Shown piece after piece: positions 43,148-51,264 of a stretch of 64,000 nucleotides of DNA; the stretch's first letter is position 1, and each line of letters begins with the position of its first letter. The notes under the pieces are model-generated. The model was not told where the DNA came from. It did no database searches and saw only the letters and a list, made by a program, of their open reading frames with translations. This stretch comes from an uncultured Enterorhabdus sp. (GTDB lineage Bacteria > Actinomycetota > Coriobacteriia > Coriobacteriales > Eggerthellaceae): assembly GCA_947645965.1 (NCBI GenBank), contig CANSES010000002.1:13620-77619 (forward strand), written 5' to 3'. A program made the translations under genes and the position numbers.

Positions 43148-44458
43148 CTAGGTATGGCGGTCGCGGGCCGCCGCCTCGATGCGCCAGGCCTCCCAGCCCC
43201 GCTCGCTGGGCTGGTAGAAGCAGCCCCGCTCGAGCCCGTCGGGCAGGTACTGCTGGTCGACCCAGCCGCCCGGATAGCTGTGTGGGTACTTGTACTGGCC
43301 GTAGTTCTCAGAACCGGGGCGATGGCGGTCGCGCAGGTAGTCGGGCACCTTGCGGGCCGGGCCGTGGCGCACCTCCGAGAGCGCCGCGTCAATGGCGGCC
43401 TCGGCGGCATTGGACTTCGGGGCCAAAGCCAGGTAGATGGCGGCCTGGGCCAGGTTGATGCGGCATTCGGGGTACCCGATGACCTCGGCGGCGCGGAAGG
43501 CGGCCTCGGCCACGAGCAGGGCCTGGGGGTCGGCGTTGCCGATATCTTCCGAGGCGGCGATGAACATGCGGCGGGCGATGAACTTCGGATCCTCTCCCCC
43601 GTCGATCATGCGGGCGAGCCAGTACACCGCGGCATCGGGGTCGCTGCCACGCATACTCTTGATGAACGCCGAGATGATGTCGTAGTGCATGTCCTTGTTC
43701 TTGTCGTAGGGCAGCGCCCGATGGGGCGTAGCCGCGCGCACCATGGCCTCGGTAATGGCGACCGGAGCCTCGCGCGTGCCCGACGCCACCATGCCCGCGG
43801 CCAGCTCCAGCGTGGTGAGCGCGCCGCGCCCATCGCCCCCGGCCAGGGTGACGATGGCCTCGCGGGCGGCGTCTTCCAGAACATAGAGGCCCGCAAGCCC
43901 CCGCTCGTCGGCCACCGCGCGGGCCGTAAGCTCGGCGATCTCGTCGTCGGACAGGGAGTGCAGCTCCACTACCCGGGATCGGGAGATGAGGGCCGAGTTC
44001 ACCTCGAAGAAGGGGTTCTCCGTGGTGGCGCCCACGAGCACGAGCAGCCGGTCCTCCACGGCGTGGAGCAGCGTATCCTGCTGGCTGCGGTTGAAGCGGT
44101 GGATCTCGTCCACGAACAAAATGGTGCGCAGCCCGCTCATGACAAGGCGCTTCTCAGCCGCGTCGATCTCACGGCGCAGATCGGACACCGTGCCGCCGAT
44201 GGCCGAGACCTCCACGAAGGTGGCCTTGGTGGACTCGGCGATCACGTGGGCCAGCGACGTCTTCCCCGTGCCCGCCGGCCCGAACAGGATGACCGAGCTC
44301 AAGCTATCGTTCTCGATGGCGGCCCGAAGCCAGCTGCCCTCGCCCACGGCCTCACCCTGGCCCACCACCTCGTCCAGCGTGCGCGGCCGCATGCGCACCG
44401 CCAAAGGCGCCACGGCGCTGCGCTTGTCGTTTTCCATAGCAGTAAATAAAGTGTCCAT
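43148..44458 (-). CDS. rarA: Replication-associated recombination ATPase RarA (MgsA)
   Basis: A 436-residue AAA+ protein related to clamp loaders: PLAVRMRPRTLDEVVGQ, Walker A FGPAGTGKTSLA, Walker B ILFVDEIHRFN, sensor 1 GATTENPFFEVNSALISRSRVVEL, and the C-terminal tetramerisation blocks FIKSMRGSDPDAAVYWLARM and YPHSYPGGWVDQQYLPDGLERGCFYQPSERGWE. The start codon lies six bases after a TACCAT -10-like box, so the mRNA may be leaderless. Confidence 0.95.
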   Translation of the reverse strand: MDTLFTAMENDKRSAVAPLAVRMRPRTLDEVVGQGEAVGEGSWLRAAIENDSLSSVILFGPAGTGKTSLAHVIAESTKATFVEVSAIGGTVSDLRREIDAAEKRLVMSGLRTILFVDEIHRFNRSQQDTLLHAVEDRLLVLVGATTENPFFEVNSALISRSRVVELHSLSDDEIAELTARAVADERGLAGLYVLEDAAREAIVTLAGGDGRGALTTLELAAGMVASGTREAPVAITEAMVRAATPHRALPYDKNKDMHYDIISAFIKSMRGSDPDAAVYWLARMIDGGEDPKFIARRMFIAASEDIGNADPQALLVAEAAFRAAEVIGYPECRINLAQAAIYLALAPKSNAAEAAIDAALSEVRHGPARKVPDYLRDRHRPGSENYGQYKYPHSYPGGWVDQQYLPDGLERGCFYQPSERGWEAWRIEAAARDRHT

Positions 44459-44466
44459 GGGCCTAT

Positions 44467-44472
44467 GGTACC
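44467..44472 (-). promoter_or_regulatory. -10-like TACCAT six bases from the rarA start
   Basis: The minus strand reads TACCAT, AGGCCC, then the ATG. No ribosome site is present. It matches the layout at the kinase (16347) and apbE (50084) genes. Hexamer match to TATAAT is only four of six. Confidence 0.4.
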
Positions 44473-44549
44473 ACCAAGCACGCCTCGTTCTCGAGTCAAA
44501 TGCAAGATTTTTCGAACAAATGTATTAGAAGATGGCGGAGGGGATCTTC

Positions 44550-45983
44550 CTACACCATGCGGTTGGGCAGCAGAGCGAACAGCTGCTTGCGGGTGTGGAT
44601 GCCGAGCTTCTTGTAGATGTTGTTCACGTGGGCTTTTGCAGTACCGGGCGCAATAACCAGCTCGACGGCAATCTCAGAGGTGGCCTTACCCTCGTACAGC
44701 AGCGCGAGCACCTGGCGCTCGCGGTCGCTCAGGCCGTAGATGGCCACGATGCGCTTGATGAACTCGGCGCTGTCGAAGGTGGTGATATGGCGCAATTGGG
44801 GCTGGGCCATATCGGTGGAGATGATCTTCCCCACAAAGTGCAGCCCCACCATCGCGAACGACACCAAGAGCACGATGGCCGCCAGCACGCAGGCCACGTG
44901 CACCGCTTCCCGAGCATCGGGGACAACGAGCACGTCCACGGCCACGAAGAGCTGTCGCCCCGCGAACAACCCCAGGTACAACCCCAAGATGAGCAGCGCC
45001 GCCGAGCGCACCACTTTGTAGCGCCGATCGTGGTTGAAAGCGCAGAACAGCACCAGCACGAACACGAGGAAGGTGAAAAAGCCGATCTCATTGAACACGT
45101 GAGGCGAAAGAGGCGCAGGGGCGCCTGTCAGCGCGAGCACCATGCCCATGACGATGACGGGCACGGCCAGGTAGTACAGCACCGAGATGCGCACCCGGTG
45201 TGAGAGCAGCACCATAACCAGACAGAGGACCAGGGCATAGAGGGGAATGCTCCAGTCGAAGCGGCTGTGGAAGGCCTCGATGGAGAGAAAGCTCGTCGTG
45301 TACATGAAGCCCACGCCAAAGAAGAACGTGATGCCCAGCATGCCCGCGCCCCAGACAAGCGACGAGCGACTATGGTCGCGCTCCTCGACCGACCGCGCAC
45401 CCAGTTCGGGCGTATCGGCCACGGCCTTGGCCAGAGCGCTCGTGGCCGCCACGATCATAACGACGATGAACGCCACGAGACGGGGACCAGTCAGCCCCAT
45501 GAGAAACCACCACAACATGATGGCGAGCACGGAAGACAGCAGAATGTACACCAGGTTCAGCATGGCCTCGTGACAGACGAACACCTCGAACCATACCAGC
45601 AGCTGCGTCATGAAGAAGCAGGAGAAGCAGACCGAGGCGACCACGACCCACGGGCCCGCATCACCGGCAAGGAAGCCAGCGTGCCCTCCTCCCCACGCGA
45701 AGATCGACGCGAGGGCGAACAGAGCCGATGACGCCACGGCCCCTTTGCGCCAGCGGCCGAACGGTACCCACAGGCTTGCCAGTATATACCCAGCGAGCAC
45801 TGCGCAGCTGGCCACGCAGATCGCATCGGGTACCGTCACGCGACCGATAGCCTCCAGCAGCCCATAGCGATAGTTGATGTAGAGTTGCAATGCCACGCCG
45901 CAGGCCGGCCCGATCATGTACCAGTAGCTCGCGTACACCAGGATGGACTTTCCCACCCCGAACTTCCCAGATTCCCTCAGCAT
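44550..45983 (-). CDS. Membrane-embedded LuxR-family regulator, module B
   Basis: A 477-residue protein with about twelve membrane helices and a C-terminal LuxR helix-turn-helix (GLSDRERQVLALLYEGKATSEIAVELVIAPGTAKAHVNNIYKKLGIHTRKQLFALL). It is a paralogue in architecture of the module A regulator. The ATG follows TTGGAGGAGGGG; a TTG five codons upstream would put that site inside the gene. It is divergent from the module B flavoprotein and probably controls it. Confidence 0.87.
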   Translation of the reverse strand: MLRESGKFGVGKSILVYASYWYMIGPACGVALQLYINYRYGLLEAIGRVTVPDAICVASCAVLAGYILASLWVPFGRWRKGAVASSALFALASIFAWGGGHAGFLAGDAGPWVVVASVCFSCFFMTQLLVWFEVFVCHEAMLNLVYILLSSVLAIMLWWFLMGLTGPRLVAFIVVMIVAATSALAKAVADTPELGARSVEERDHSRSSLVWGAGMLGITFFFGVGFMYTTSFLSIEAFHSRFDWSIPLYALVLCLVMVLLSHRVRISVLYYLAVPVIVMGMVLALTGAPAPLSPHVFNEIGFFTFLVFVLVLFCAFNHDRRYKVVRSAALLILGLYLGLFAGRQLFVAVDVLVVPDAREAVHVACVLAAIVLLVSFAMVGLHFVGKIISTDMAQPQLRHITTFDSAEFIKRIVAIYGLSDRERQVLALLYEGKATSEIAVELVIAPGTAKAHVNNIYKKLGIHTRKQLFALLPNRMV

Positions 45984-46318
45984 GGACCCCTCCTCCAAGC
46001 TCCTCGCAAAGCGGCGCGGGGCCCTCTTCTCCCCCGCAATCGCCGGGCCCGCGGCATAACCCCCGCCTCACCGCCAGCCGCGCCCCTCGATGGCGAGAAC
46101 CATCTTCGCACACTTTAACGGGGGAAACAGGAGGGGTTAGGACAAATAACCCCCTACGCCCAAAGTCGCACCTGAGGTTATCGGGGCCCGTCGACCTAGC
46201 ATCCATGGCGGAGGGCCGGCGGCCGACACCGGAGCACCGAACCGCCGAAGCGCGGCGGCGAGCCAATGCCAACGCCACCGCCGGTCAAAATATCGTCTCT
46301 TGGAGAAAGGGGACCATC
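45984..46318. other. Divergent regulatory region of module B
   Basis: 335 bases between the LuxR gene and the flavoprotein gene with no credible coding frame. It contains the GGGGTTA-N7-TAACCCC palindrome and a GAGAAAGGGG ribosome site for the flavoprotein. I could not fix promoter hexamers. Confidence 0.6.
46133..46153. promoter_or_regulatory. Palindrome GGGGTTA-N7-TAACCCC
   Basis: A perfect 7-base dyad in the module B divergent region. Its half-site GGGGTTA resembles GGGGTAA of the palindrome before module A, though the arms face the other way. Candidate LuxR binding site. Confidence 0.4.
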
Positions 46319-48112
46319 ATGTCAGAGACAATCCGCATCGAGGGGACCGCACCGCATTCCGTGTCGCGCCGCCACTTCCTGGCCGGGGCCGCCGCCGCAG
46401 GCATGACCGCCGCGCTGACCGGCGTCATGGCCGGCTGCGCGACACCGGCCACCGAGCCCGAAACCTCCGAGGGCACCGCCGATGTCGGAACTTCCGCACC
46501 CGCGCCCGACACCGAGACCTTGGCCGCCACCGGCCAACCCGCCTTCCTCACGCCGCCCGAGCCCATTGCCGAAGAGGACATCGTCGAGACCATCGACTGC
46601 GACATCGTCATCTGCGGTGCGGGCATCTGCGGGCTGCCCGCCGCGATGCTGGCCGCCGAGAACGGCGCCAACGTGCACGTGTTGGAGAAGGGCAGCACCT
46701 ACGGTCTGTTCCGTCTGTGCACCGCAGGCTTCAACTCCGATCTGCAGAAGAAGCTGGGGCTGACCACCGACCGCAAGGAATTCGTGACCTCCACCTGGGC
46801 CATCACCAACGGTGTCCAAGGCCGCACCTCGTCCTACGGCCTGTGGTTCGACAACTCGGCCGACTACATTAACTGGCTCGAGGGCATCTTCAACGAAGAG
46901 GGCTACCAGCTCATCCCCGCCGCATCGCTGGAATACAAGATCACCAACGACGGCATCGGCATGGCCGGCGCGAGCCCCCTGTGGCAGGCCTTCCCCCAGA
47001 TGATCTTCTTCGCCAACCCCGACGGCAGCTTCTTCGCCACTGGCGACCCCGTCGACTGGACCGGCGTCATGGAGGGCTACGCCACGAAGAAGGGGGCTAC
47101 GTTCCACTACAATTCCCCGGCCCAGCAGCTAGAGCGCGACGCCAACGGACGCTGCACCGGCGTGATCGCGAAGAACGAGAACGAGGAATACGTGCGCTAC
47201 AACGCCTCCAAGGGCGTGCTCCTGACCACCGGCGACATGGCCGCCGACCGCGAGATGACCGCCTACTACAACCGTTCCCTCAGCAAGATCATCCGCTGGA
47301 ACGTGAACACCAACGACACGGGCGACGGCCAGAAAATGGGCATGTGGATCGGCGCCGAGATGGACGAGTTCGCCTGCGGCGATCTGTGGCCCTTCGCCGC
47401 TGTGATGATGGACGGCACGCTGCCCGACTTCCTGGACGGCACCCACTTCTACGCCGGCGTGGCATCGCTGCCCGGCTGCCTGGTCGTCGACGGCGCGGGA
47501 CGGCGCCTCATGGCCGAGAACCTGCCCTTCCAGGCCCCGTCCATCCCGAAGCTGACCTGCACCTCCGACGGTTGCGCCTGGAGCATCTGGGACAGCGCCT
47601 GGGAGGCAAAGTTCCCCAAGGACGGCTACATGGTGGAGGATTACACCTGCTCGAACACCCAGGCCGAGGTGGACATGAATGTGGAGAAGGGCCTCACCTT
47701 CAGGTTCGATACCATCGAGGAGCTTATCGAGCACTGCGGCTTCGATCCCGAGATCTTCACAGCCGCCTTCAACCGCTATAACGAGCTGTGCGCCGCCGGC
47801 GAGGACCTGGACTTCTACAAGGATCCGGTATGGATGTGCGCCCTGGACACTCCGCCGTTCTATGCGTCGAAGACCTGTTCCTCGATGACCTCCACCCGCG
47901 GCGGCCTGAAGAACGACGAGCGCTGCCGCGTGCTGGACACCCAGGGCCGTCCCATCCCCGGCCTGTACGCCGCCGGCAACACCGCCGGATCGTTCTACGG
48001 CAACGTGTACCCGCCCAACGTCATGGGCTCGGGCATCGGCCACGGGCAGTGCTTCTCGTGGATCGCCACCCGCGACATGCTAGGCCTCGACTACATCCAC
48101 GCCAATATCTAG
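46319..48112 (+). CDS. Tat-exported FAD-dependent reductase lipoprotein, module B
   Basis: A 597-residue fumarate-reductase-like flavoprotein. The twin-arginine motif VSRRHFLAG and lipobox MAGC (Cys40) indicate an exported lipoprotein. A Thr/Glu/Ala-rich linker precedes the FAD motif DIVICGAGICGLPAAMLAAENGANVHVLEKG; the C-terminal FAD contact is GLYAAGNTAGSFYGNVYPPNVMGSGIGHGQCFSW. It is related to the module A enzyme (both share the YPxN... region) but diverged. Electrons probably come from the triheme lipoprotein encoded 11 bases downstream. Acceptor unknown. Confidence 0.88.
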   Translation: MSETIRIEGTAPHSVSRRHFLAGAAAAGMTAALTGVMAGCATPATEPETSEGTADVGTSAPAPDTETLAATGQPAFLTPPEPIAEEDIVETIDCDIVICGAGICGLPAAMLAAENGANVHVLEKGSTYGLFRLCTAGFNSDLQKKLGLTTDRKEFVTSTWAITNGVQGRTSSYGLWFDNSADYINWLEGIFNEEGYQLIPAASLEYKITNDGIGMAGASPLWQAFPQMIFFANPDGSFFATGDPVDWTGVMEGYATKKGATFHYNSPAQQLERDANGRCTGVIAKNENEEYVRYNASKGVLLTTGDMAADREMTAYYNRSLSKIIRWNVNTNDTGDGQKMGMWIGAEMDEFACGDLWPFAAVMMDGTLPDFLDGTHFYAGVASLPGCLVVDGAGRRLMAENLPFQAPSIPKLTCTSDGCAWSIWDSAWEAKFPKDGYMVEDYTCSNTQAEVDMNVEKGLTFRFDTIEELIEHCGFDPEIFTAAFNRYNELCAAGEDLDFYKDPVWMCALDTPPFYASKTCSSMTSTRGGLKNDERCRVLDTQGRPIPGLYAAGNTAGSFYGNVYPPNVMGSGIGHGQCFSWIATRDMLGLDYIHANI

Positions 48113-48123
48113 GAAGGGCCGCC

Positions 48124-48558
48124 ATGAAGAGAACGCACCTGACAACCCTGGCCGCCGCCTTCGGCACCTTGGCGCTGACCCTGGCGCTGGCCGCCTGCGC
48201 ACCCCAGCAAGGCCCTGCGGGCGAAGGCGCCGACAGCGACGGAGACATAGCCCTGGCCGCCACCGGCTCGCTAGCCGCATTGCACCCCGACGGGCAGCTC
48301 GACGGCATCGAGGAGGTCACGAACAAGCTGTGCCTCAGTTGTCATCCCCGAGCCACCATTGAAAAGGCCAACGAGGGGTACGGAGGGCACCCCGACTTCA
48401 ACCCCCACAAAGCCCATCTGGCCGCCGGAGACTGCACCTCGTGCCACTCCCTCGAGGGCACCTCGGTGATGAGCTGCAACGAATGCCACAACGCCCCCTT
48501 ACCCGACGGCTGGGAGAGCGCACCACGAGGCTCCGGTCCCCTGCACGCCCTGTTCTAG
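48124..48558 (+). CDS. Triheme c-type cytochrome lipoprotein, module B
   Basis: A 144-residue exported lipoprotein (lipobox LAAC, Cys25) with three CXXCH haem sites at residues 70-74, 104-108 and 118-122. Its second half, NPHKAHLAAGDCTSCH...CNECHNAPLPDGWE, matches the C-terminal diheme part of the pentaheme cytochromes of modules A and C. It has no membrane helix for quinone contact, so another donor must feed it. It shares an operon with the flavoprotein. Confidence 0.87.
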   Translation: MKRTHLTTLAAAFGTLALTLALAACAPQQGPAGEGADSDGDIALAATGSLAALHPDGQLDGIEEVTNKLCLSCHPRATIEKANEGYGGHPDFNPHKAHLAAGDCTSCHSLEGTSVMSCNECHNAPLPDGWESAPRGSGPLHALF

Positions 48559-48583
48559 CCCAGGCAAGACGCACTCCCTCGCA

Positions 48584-48616
48584 CCCCCTTCCGCCCCTCC
48601 CCGGAAGGGGGTTTCT
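48584..48616 (+). terminator. Terminator of module B
   Basis: A perfect 10-base stem CCCCCTTCCG/CGGAAGGGGG with an 8-base loop, followed by TTTCT, 26 bases after the cytochrome stop. Confidence 0.75.
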
Positions 48617-48722
48617 GGTGCGAGGCTGTGGCTGCGAGCCGCCCGCACCCGAAGCAGAACCGACTCCGGGCCGCGAGTTCCGGCGGAGCCGGAACGAGCT
48701 ATGCGCCCGAGGAAGTCAGCGA

Positions 48723-48823
48723 GCGGCGCCGAGGTGCGCCATATTGCCCCGCCTTCGGACCAAGCGGCCTTGGGGCCGCGCCGTGTCCGAAACAAGGGGC
48801 AAGATGGCGCACCTCGGCGCCGC
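48723..48823. repeat. 101-bp nested palindrome
   Basis: Outer arms 48723-48750 and 48796-48823 are inverted copies at 27 of 28 bases. Inside, TTCGGAC (48754) pairs with GTCCGAA (48785), and GCGGCC (48764) with GGCCGC (48774), so nearly the whole unit folds into one hairpin. It may be a mobile MITE/REP-type element or a structured RNA. Confidence 0.6.
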
Positions 48824-48866
48824 GCAGCGTCGGCCGCAAGCTGCGAGCGCCAGCGCGCAGCGAGCA

Positions 48867-48995
48867 CAAAAAGAAGCGGCCCGGCGGAGGGGGCCGCCGG
48901 GCCAGAAGGAGGGGGGATGCGACTCTCTCAGGAGTCGCTTTCTGCTTTTCAGAGACAAAGCAGGCAAGTGATCGGAGGGGGTTGTCTCACTTGCT
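48867..48995 (-). ncRNA. Candidate small RNA with repeated CCCCCTCC segments
   Basis: Read on the minus strand from an extended -10 promoter, about 129 bases contain four stems: GCAAGTGA/TCACTTGC (loop with ACCCCCTCC), CTGCTTT/AAAGCAG, GCGACTC/GAGTCGC, and a terminator GGCCCGGCGG/CCGCCGGGCC followed by GCTTCTTTTTG. CCCCCTCC recurs three times: in loop 1, in the single strand before the terminator, and across the terminator loop. Such C-rich loops in other Gram-positive small RNAs pair with ribosome sites of target mRNAs. There is no open frame of note. The 5' end is inferred. Confidence 0.55.
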
Positions 48996-49001
48996 GGGCT
49001 C

Positions 49002-49010
49002 AGTATAACA
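49002..49010 (-). promoter_or_regulatory. Extended -10 promoter of the candidate small RNA
   Basis: The minus strand reads TGTTATACT, an extended -10 (TGN-TATACT). The -35 is weak, as is usual with extended -10 promoters. Confidence 0.5.
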
Positions 49011-49160
49011 ACCACCCTTGAATTCCCTATGACGCGAAGGTGGTGAACTTGTGGATTCGCAGGGTCATCGTTAAGCAATTTGTCAGATTTGAGAAGAATT
49101 CCGACCAGCCATAATGAGGCGTCAAAGCGTTATGATACCACGCTGCTGACGAGGTGTCAC

Positions 49161-49973
49161 CTACCCGTTCTTGCGCTGGAAGAGAATGTTGTTTGTCTCC
49201 AGCCAGCTCTCCACGGTGCCGGTGTCGAAGCCGTCGGCTGGATCGATCACGAGCGCGTACATCTCCTCCTCGCGCAGCACCGCGTCCAGCGCGTCGGTCA
49301 GCTGGATCTCACCGCCCACGCCGGGCTCTCCGTCGGCCAGAAGCTCCATCACGCGCGGACTCAGCAGGTAGCGGCCGAACACCGCCAAGTTGCTCGGCGC
49401 GTCCTGAAGCGCCGGCTTCTCCACGAGCGAGTCCACCTTCCACACGTCATCGGCCACGGCCTCACCGGCAATGACGCCGAAGCGGCTCACCTGGTCGTCG
49501 GGCACGGGCATGACCGCGATGACGCTCGCCCCGCCGTGGGCATCCGACACCGCCTTCATGGCCGGCAGCATTTTGTTGTCGGGCACGAGCACATCGCCCA
49601 GCAGCACGTAGAAGGGCTCGCCGGCGCAGGCCTCGGCGGCGCAGTGCACCGCATGCCCCAGACCCAGGGCCTCCTCCTGGTACACGTAGCTCACGTTGTA
49701 GTTGCCCACGGCCTCCACGGCATCGGCGTAGGCGTCCTTGCCGCGCTCGCGCAGCAGCGCCACCAGCTCGGGATTGGGGGTGAAGTGGTCCTCGATGGCC
49801 TTCTTCTCGCGGCTGTTGATGATGATGACCTCGTCGGCGCCGGAGGCCAGGCCCTCCTCTACCACATACTGGATAGCGGGGCGGTCCACCACCAAAAGCA
49901 TCTCCTTGGGCTGGGCCTTCGTGGCCGGCAGAAAGCGGGTACCCAGGCCCGCTGCGGGAATCAGTGCCTTCAT
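49161..49973 (-). CDS. galU: UTP-glucose-1-phosphate uridylyltransferase
   Basis: Makes UDP-glucose for envelope polysaccharides. The 270 residues have the nucleotidyltransferase motif KALIPAAGLGTRFLPATKAQPKEML, GLGHAVHCA, LLGDVLV, the VEKP motif and GGEIQLTDAL. The ATG after GAGAAAGG gives the standard N terminus. A longer frame starting at 50042 has a TATCAT -10-like box eight bases upstream and would add 23 atypical residues; I consider it less likely. Confidence 0.95.
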   Translation of the reverse strand: MKALIPAAGLGTRFLPATKAQPKEMLLVVDRPAIQYVVEEGLASGADEVIIINSREKKAIEDHFTPNPELVALLRERGKDAYADAVEAVGNYNVSYVYQEEALGLGHAVHCAAEACAGEPFYVLLGDVLVPDNKMLPAMKAVSDAHGGASVIAVMPVPDDQVSRFGVIAGEAVADDVWKVDSLVEKPALQDAPSNLAVFGRYLLSPRVMELLADGEPGVGGEIQLTDALDAVLREEEMYALVIDPADGFDTGTVESWLETNNILFQRKNG

Positions 49974-50083
49974 CGAGCGCCTTTCTCGTCGGTCGGCGCG
50001 ACCCGGCCTCGCCGGCGTCGCCCCGATGTCTCGCAATTTCATCGCGGCCCATGATACTACAGTCCACGCGGCCGCAGGTCGGC

Positions 50084-50089
50084 TATACT
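50084..50089 (+). promoter_or_regulatory. -10 box TATACT six bases from the apbE start
   Basis: TATACT, then GGCACC, then the apbE ATG, with no ribosome site. The spacer and layout match the kinase promoter at 16347, so this mRNA is probably leaderless. Confidence 0.55.
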
Positions 50090-50095
50090 GGCACC

Positions 50096-51082
50096 ATGAG
50101 CGAACACACGGAAGATACCCGCGACGCCATCCCCGACGAGGCGTTCTGCGAGATGCGGCCGGCCACGGGCGGCAAGCCGGCCGGTGTGCGCTTTCTCGCC
50201 TTCAACACCGTGATCGACATCGAGGCCTACGGCGAGGCGGCAGCCTGCGAGGCGGCCTTCAGAGAGGCTCGGTCGCTTTGCCGCACCTACGAGCGGCTCT
50301 TCAGCCGCACCCTGCCCCACTCCGACATCGCCCGCATCAACGGCGCCGGCGGCGCGGAGATGACCATCGACCCGCTCACCTTCGACCTGCTGCGCCGCGC
50401 CCTGGACTACTGCGCCGCCAGCGAGGGCGTCTTCGACATCACCGTGGGGCCGGCCGTGCGCCTGTGGAACTTCCACGAGGGGGCGGTGGCCGACGCCGAC
50501 CGGCTGGCCGAGGCCGTGCGCCACGTCGACTGGCGCCAATTGAAGCTGCGGGAAGACGCCGCGGGCTGCTTCGCCCAGCTGACCGACCCGGCGGCGGCCG
50601 TGGACGCGGGGGGCATCGCCAAGGGCTGGATCGCCGATCGGCTCATCCAGGCCATGGGCGCCCACGGCCTGGACGGCATCATCGTGAACCTGGGCGGCAA
50701 TGTGGCCGTTTGCGGAACCAAGCCCTCGGGCGAGGCCTGGGGCATCGGCGTGCGCGACCCCCGCGACCCGGCGCGCCTCATCGGCGCCGTGCCGCTGCGC
50801 GGCGGCTCGGCGGTCACGAGCGGCGTCTACGAGCGCTGCTTCACCGCCCCCGACGGCACCTTCTATCACCACATCCTGGACCCGCGCACGGGCATGCCCG
50901 CCGTCACCGACGTGGCCAGCGTCACCGTGATCTGCGAGCGGTCCATCGACGCCGAGGGGTTCTCCACCACCTTGCTGGCTTTAGGGCGCGAGCGCGGGGC
51001 CGCCCTCGCGCAGCGCCACCCCGAGATCCTCCAGGCCTTCTTCGTCGACGGCGACGGCCGCATCACGCCGGCCCGCAGCTAG
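50096..51082 (+). CDS. apbE: FAD:protein FMN transferase (ApbE family)
   Basis: Attaches FMN covalently to Thr in FMN-binding proteins, using FAD. The 328 residues carry the family blocks VFDITVGPAVRLW, the Mg/FAD motif VDAGGIAKGWIAD, IVNLGGNVAV, and HHILDPRTGMPA with the metal Asp. The N terminus is hydrophilic with no signal peptide or lipobox, unlike most ApbE proteins, so this one should be cytoplasmic. The FMN-binding lipoprotein at 54878-55429 is the obvious substrate in this window. Confidence 0.92.
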   Translation: MSEHTEDTRDAIPDEAFCEMRPATGGKPAGVRFLAFNTVIDIEAYGEAAACEAAFREARSLCRTYERLFSRTLPHSDIARINGAGGAEMTIDPLTFDLLRRALDYCAASEGVFDITVGPAVRLWNFHEGAVADADRLAEAVRHVDWRQLKLREDAAGCFAQLTDPAAAVDAGGIAKGWIADRLIQAMGAHGLDGIIVNLGGNVAVCGTKPSGEAWGIGVRDPRDPARLIGAVPLRGGSAVTSGVYERCFTAPDGTFYHHILDPRTGMPAVTDVASVTVICERSIDAEGFSTTLLALGRERGAALAQRHPEILQAFFVDGDGRITPARS

Positions 51083-51264
51083 GAAGAGGGGCGACCCCGC
51101 CCCCCCCCGAGCGCACCGTGCGCCACCCCACCGCACGCCGCCGCGCCTGCCCCCCCATTTGTGACCATGTTCTGGGGCTTTCCGCTCAGCGCCGGCAGCA
51201 CCCGCCCGCAGCGCTACACTGATTGTTACCGAGATGAACTAGTTGGCCGAAGGAGCCCGCGCCC

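Larger units (their letters stand above)
48559..49160. other. 602-base gene-free region between module B and galU
   Basis: It holds the module B terminator, a 101-bp nested hairpin (48723-48823) and a candidate small RNA on the minus strand (48867-48995) with its promoter. Short frames on both strands run through these structures and look non-coding. Confidence 0.7.

Noticed and set aside
48716..49078. 120-codon minus-strand frame across the small RNA candidate
   Set aside because: It reads through the small RNA stems, its terminator and the 101-bp palindrome, which argues against a protein.
49974..50042. Longer galU starting at 50042 after a TATCAT box
   Set aside because: It would add 23 Arg-rich residues before the universal KALIPAAGLGTR start, and the shorter start has a good ribosome site.
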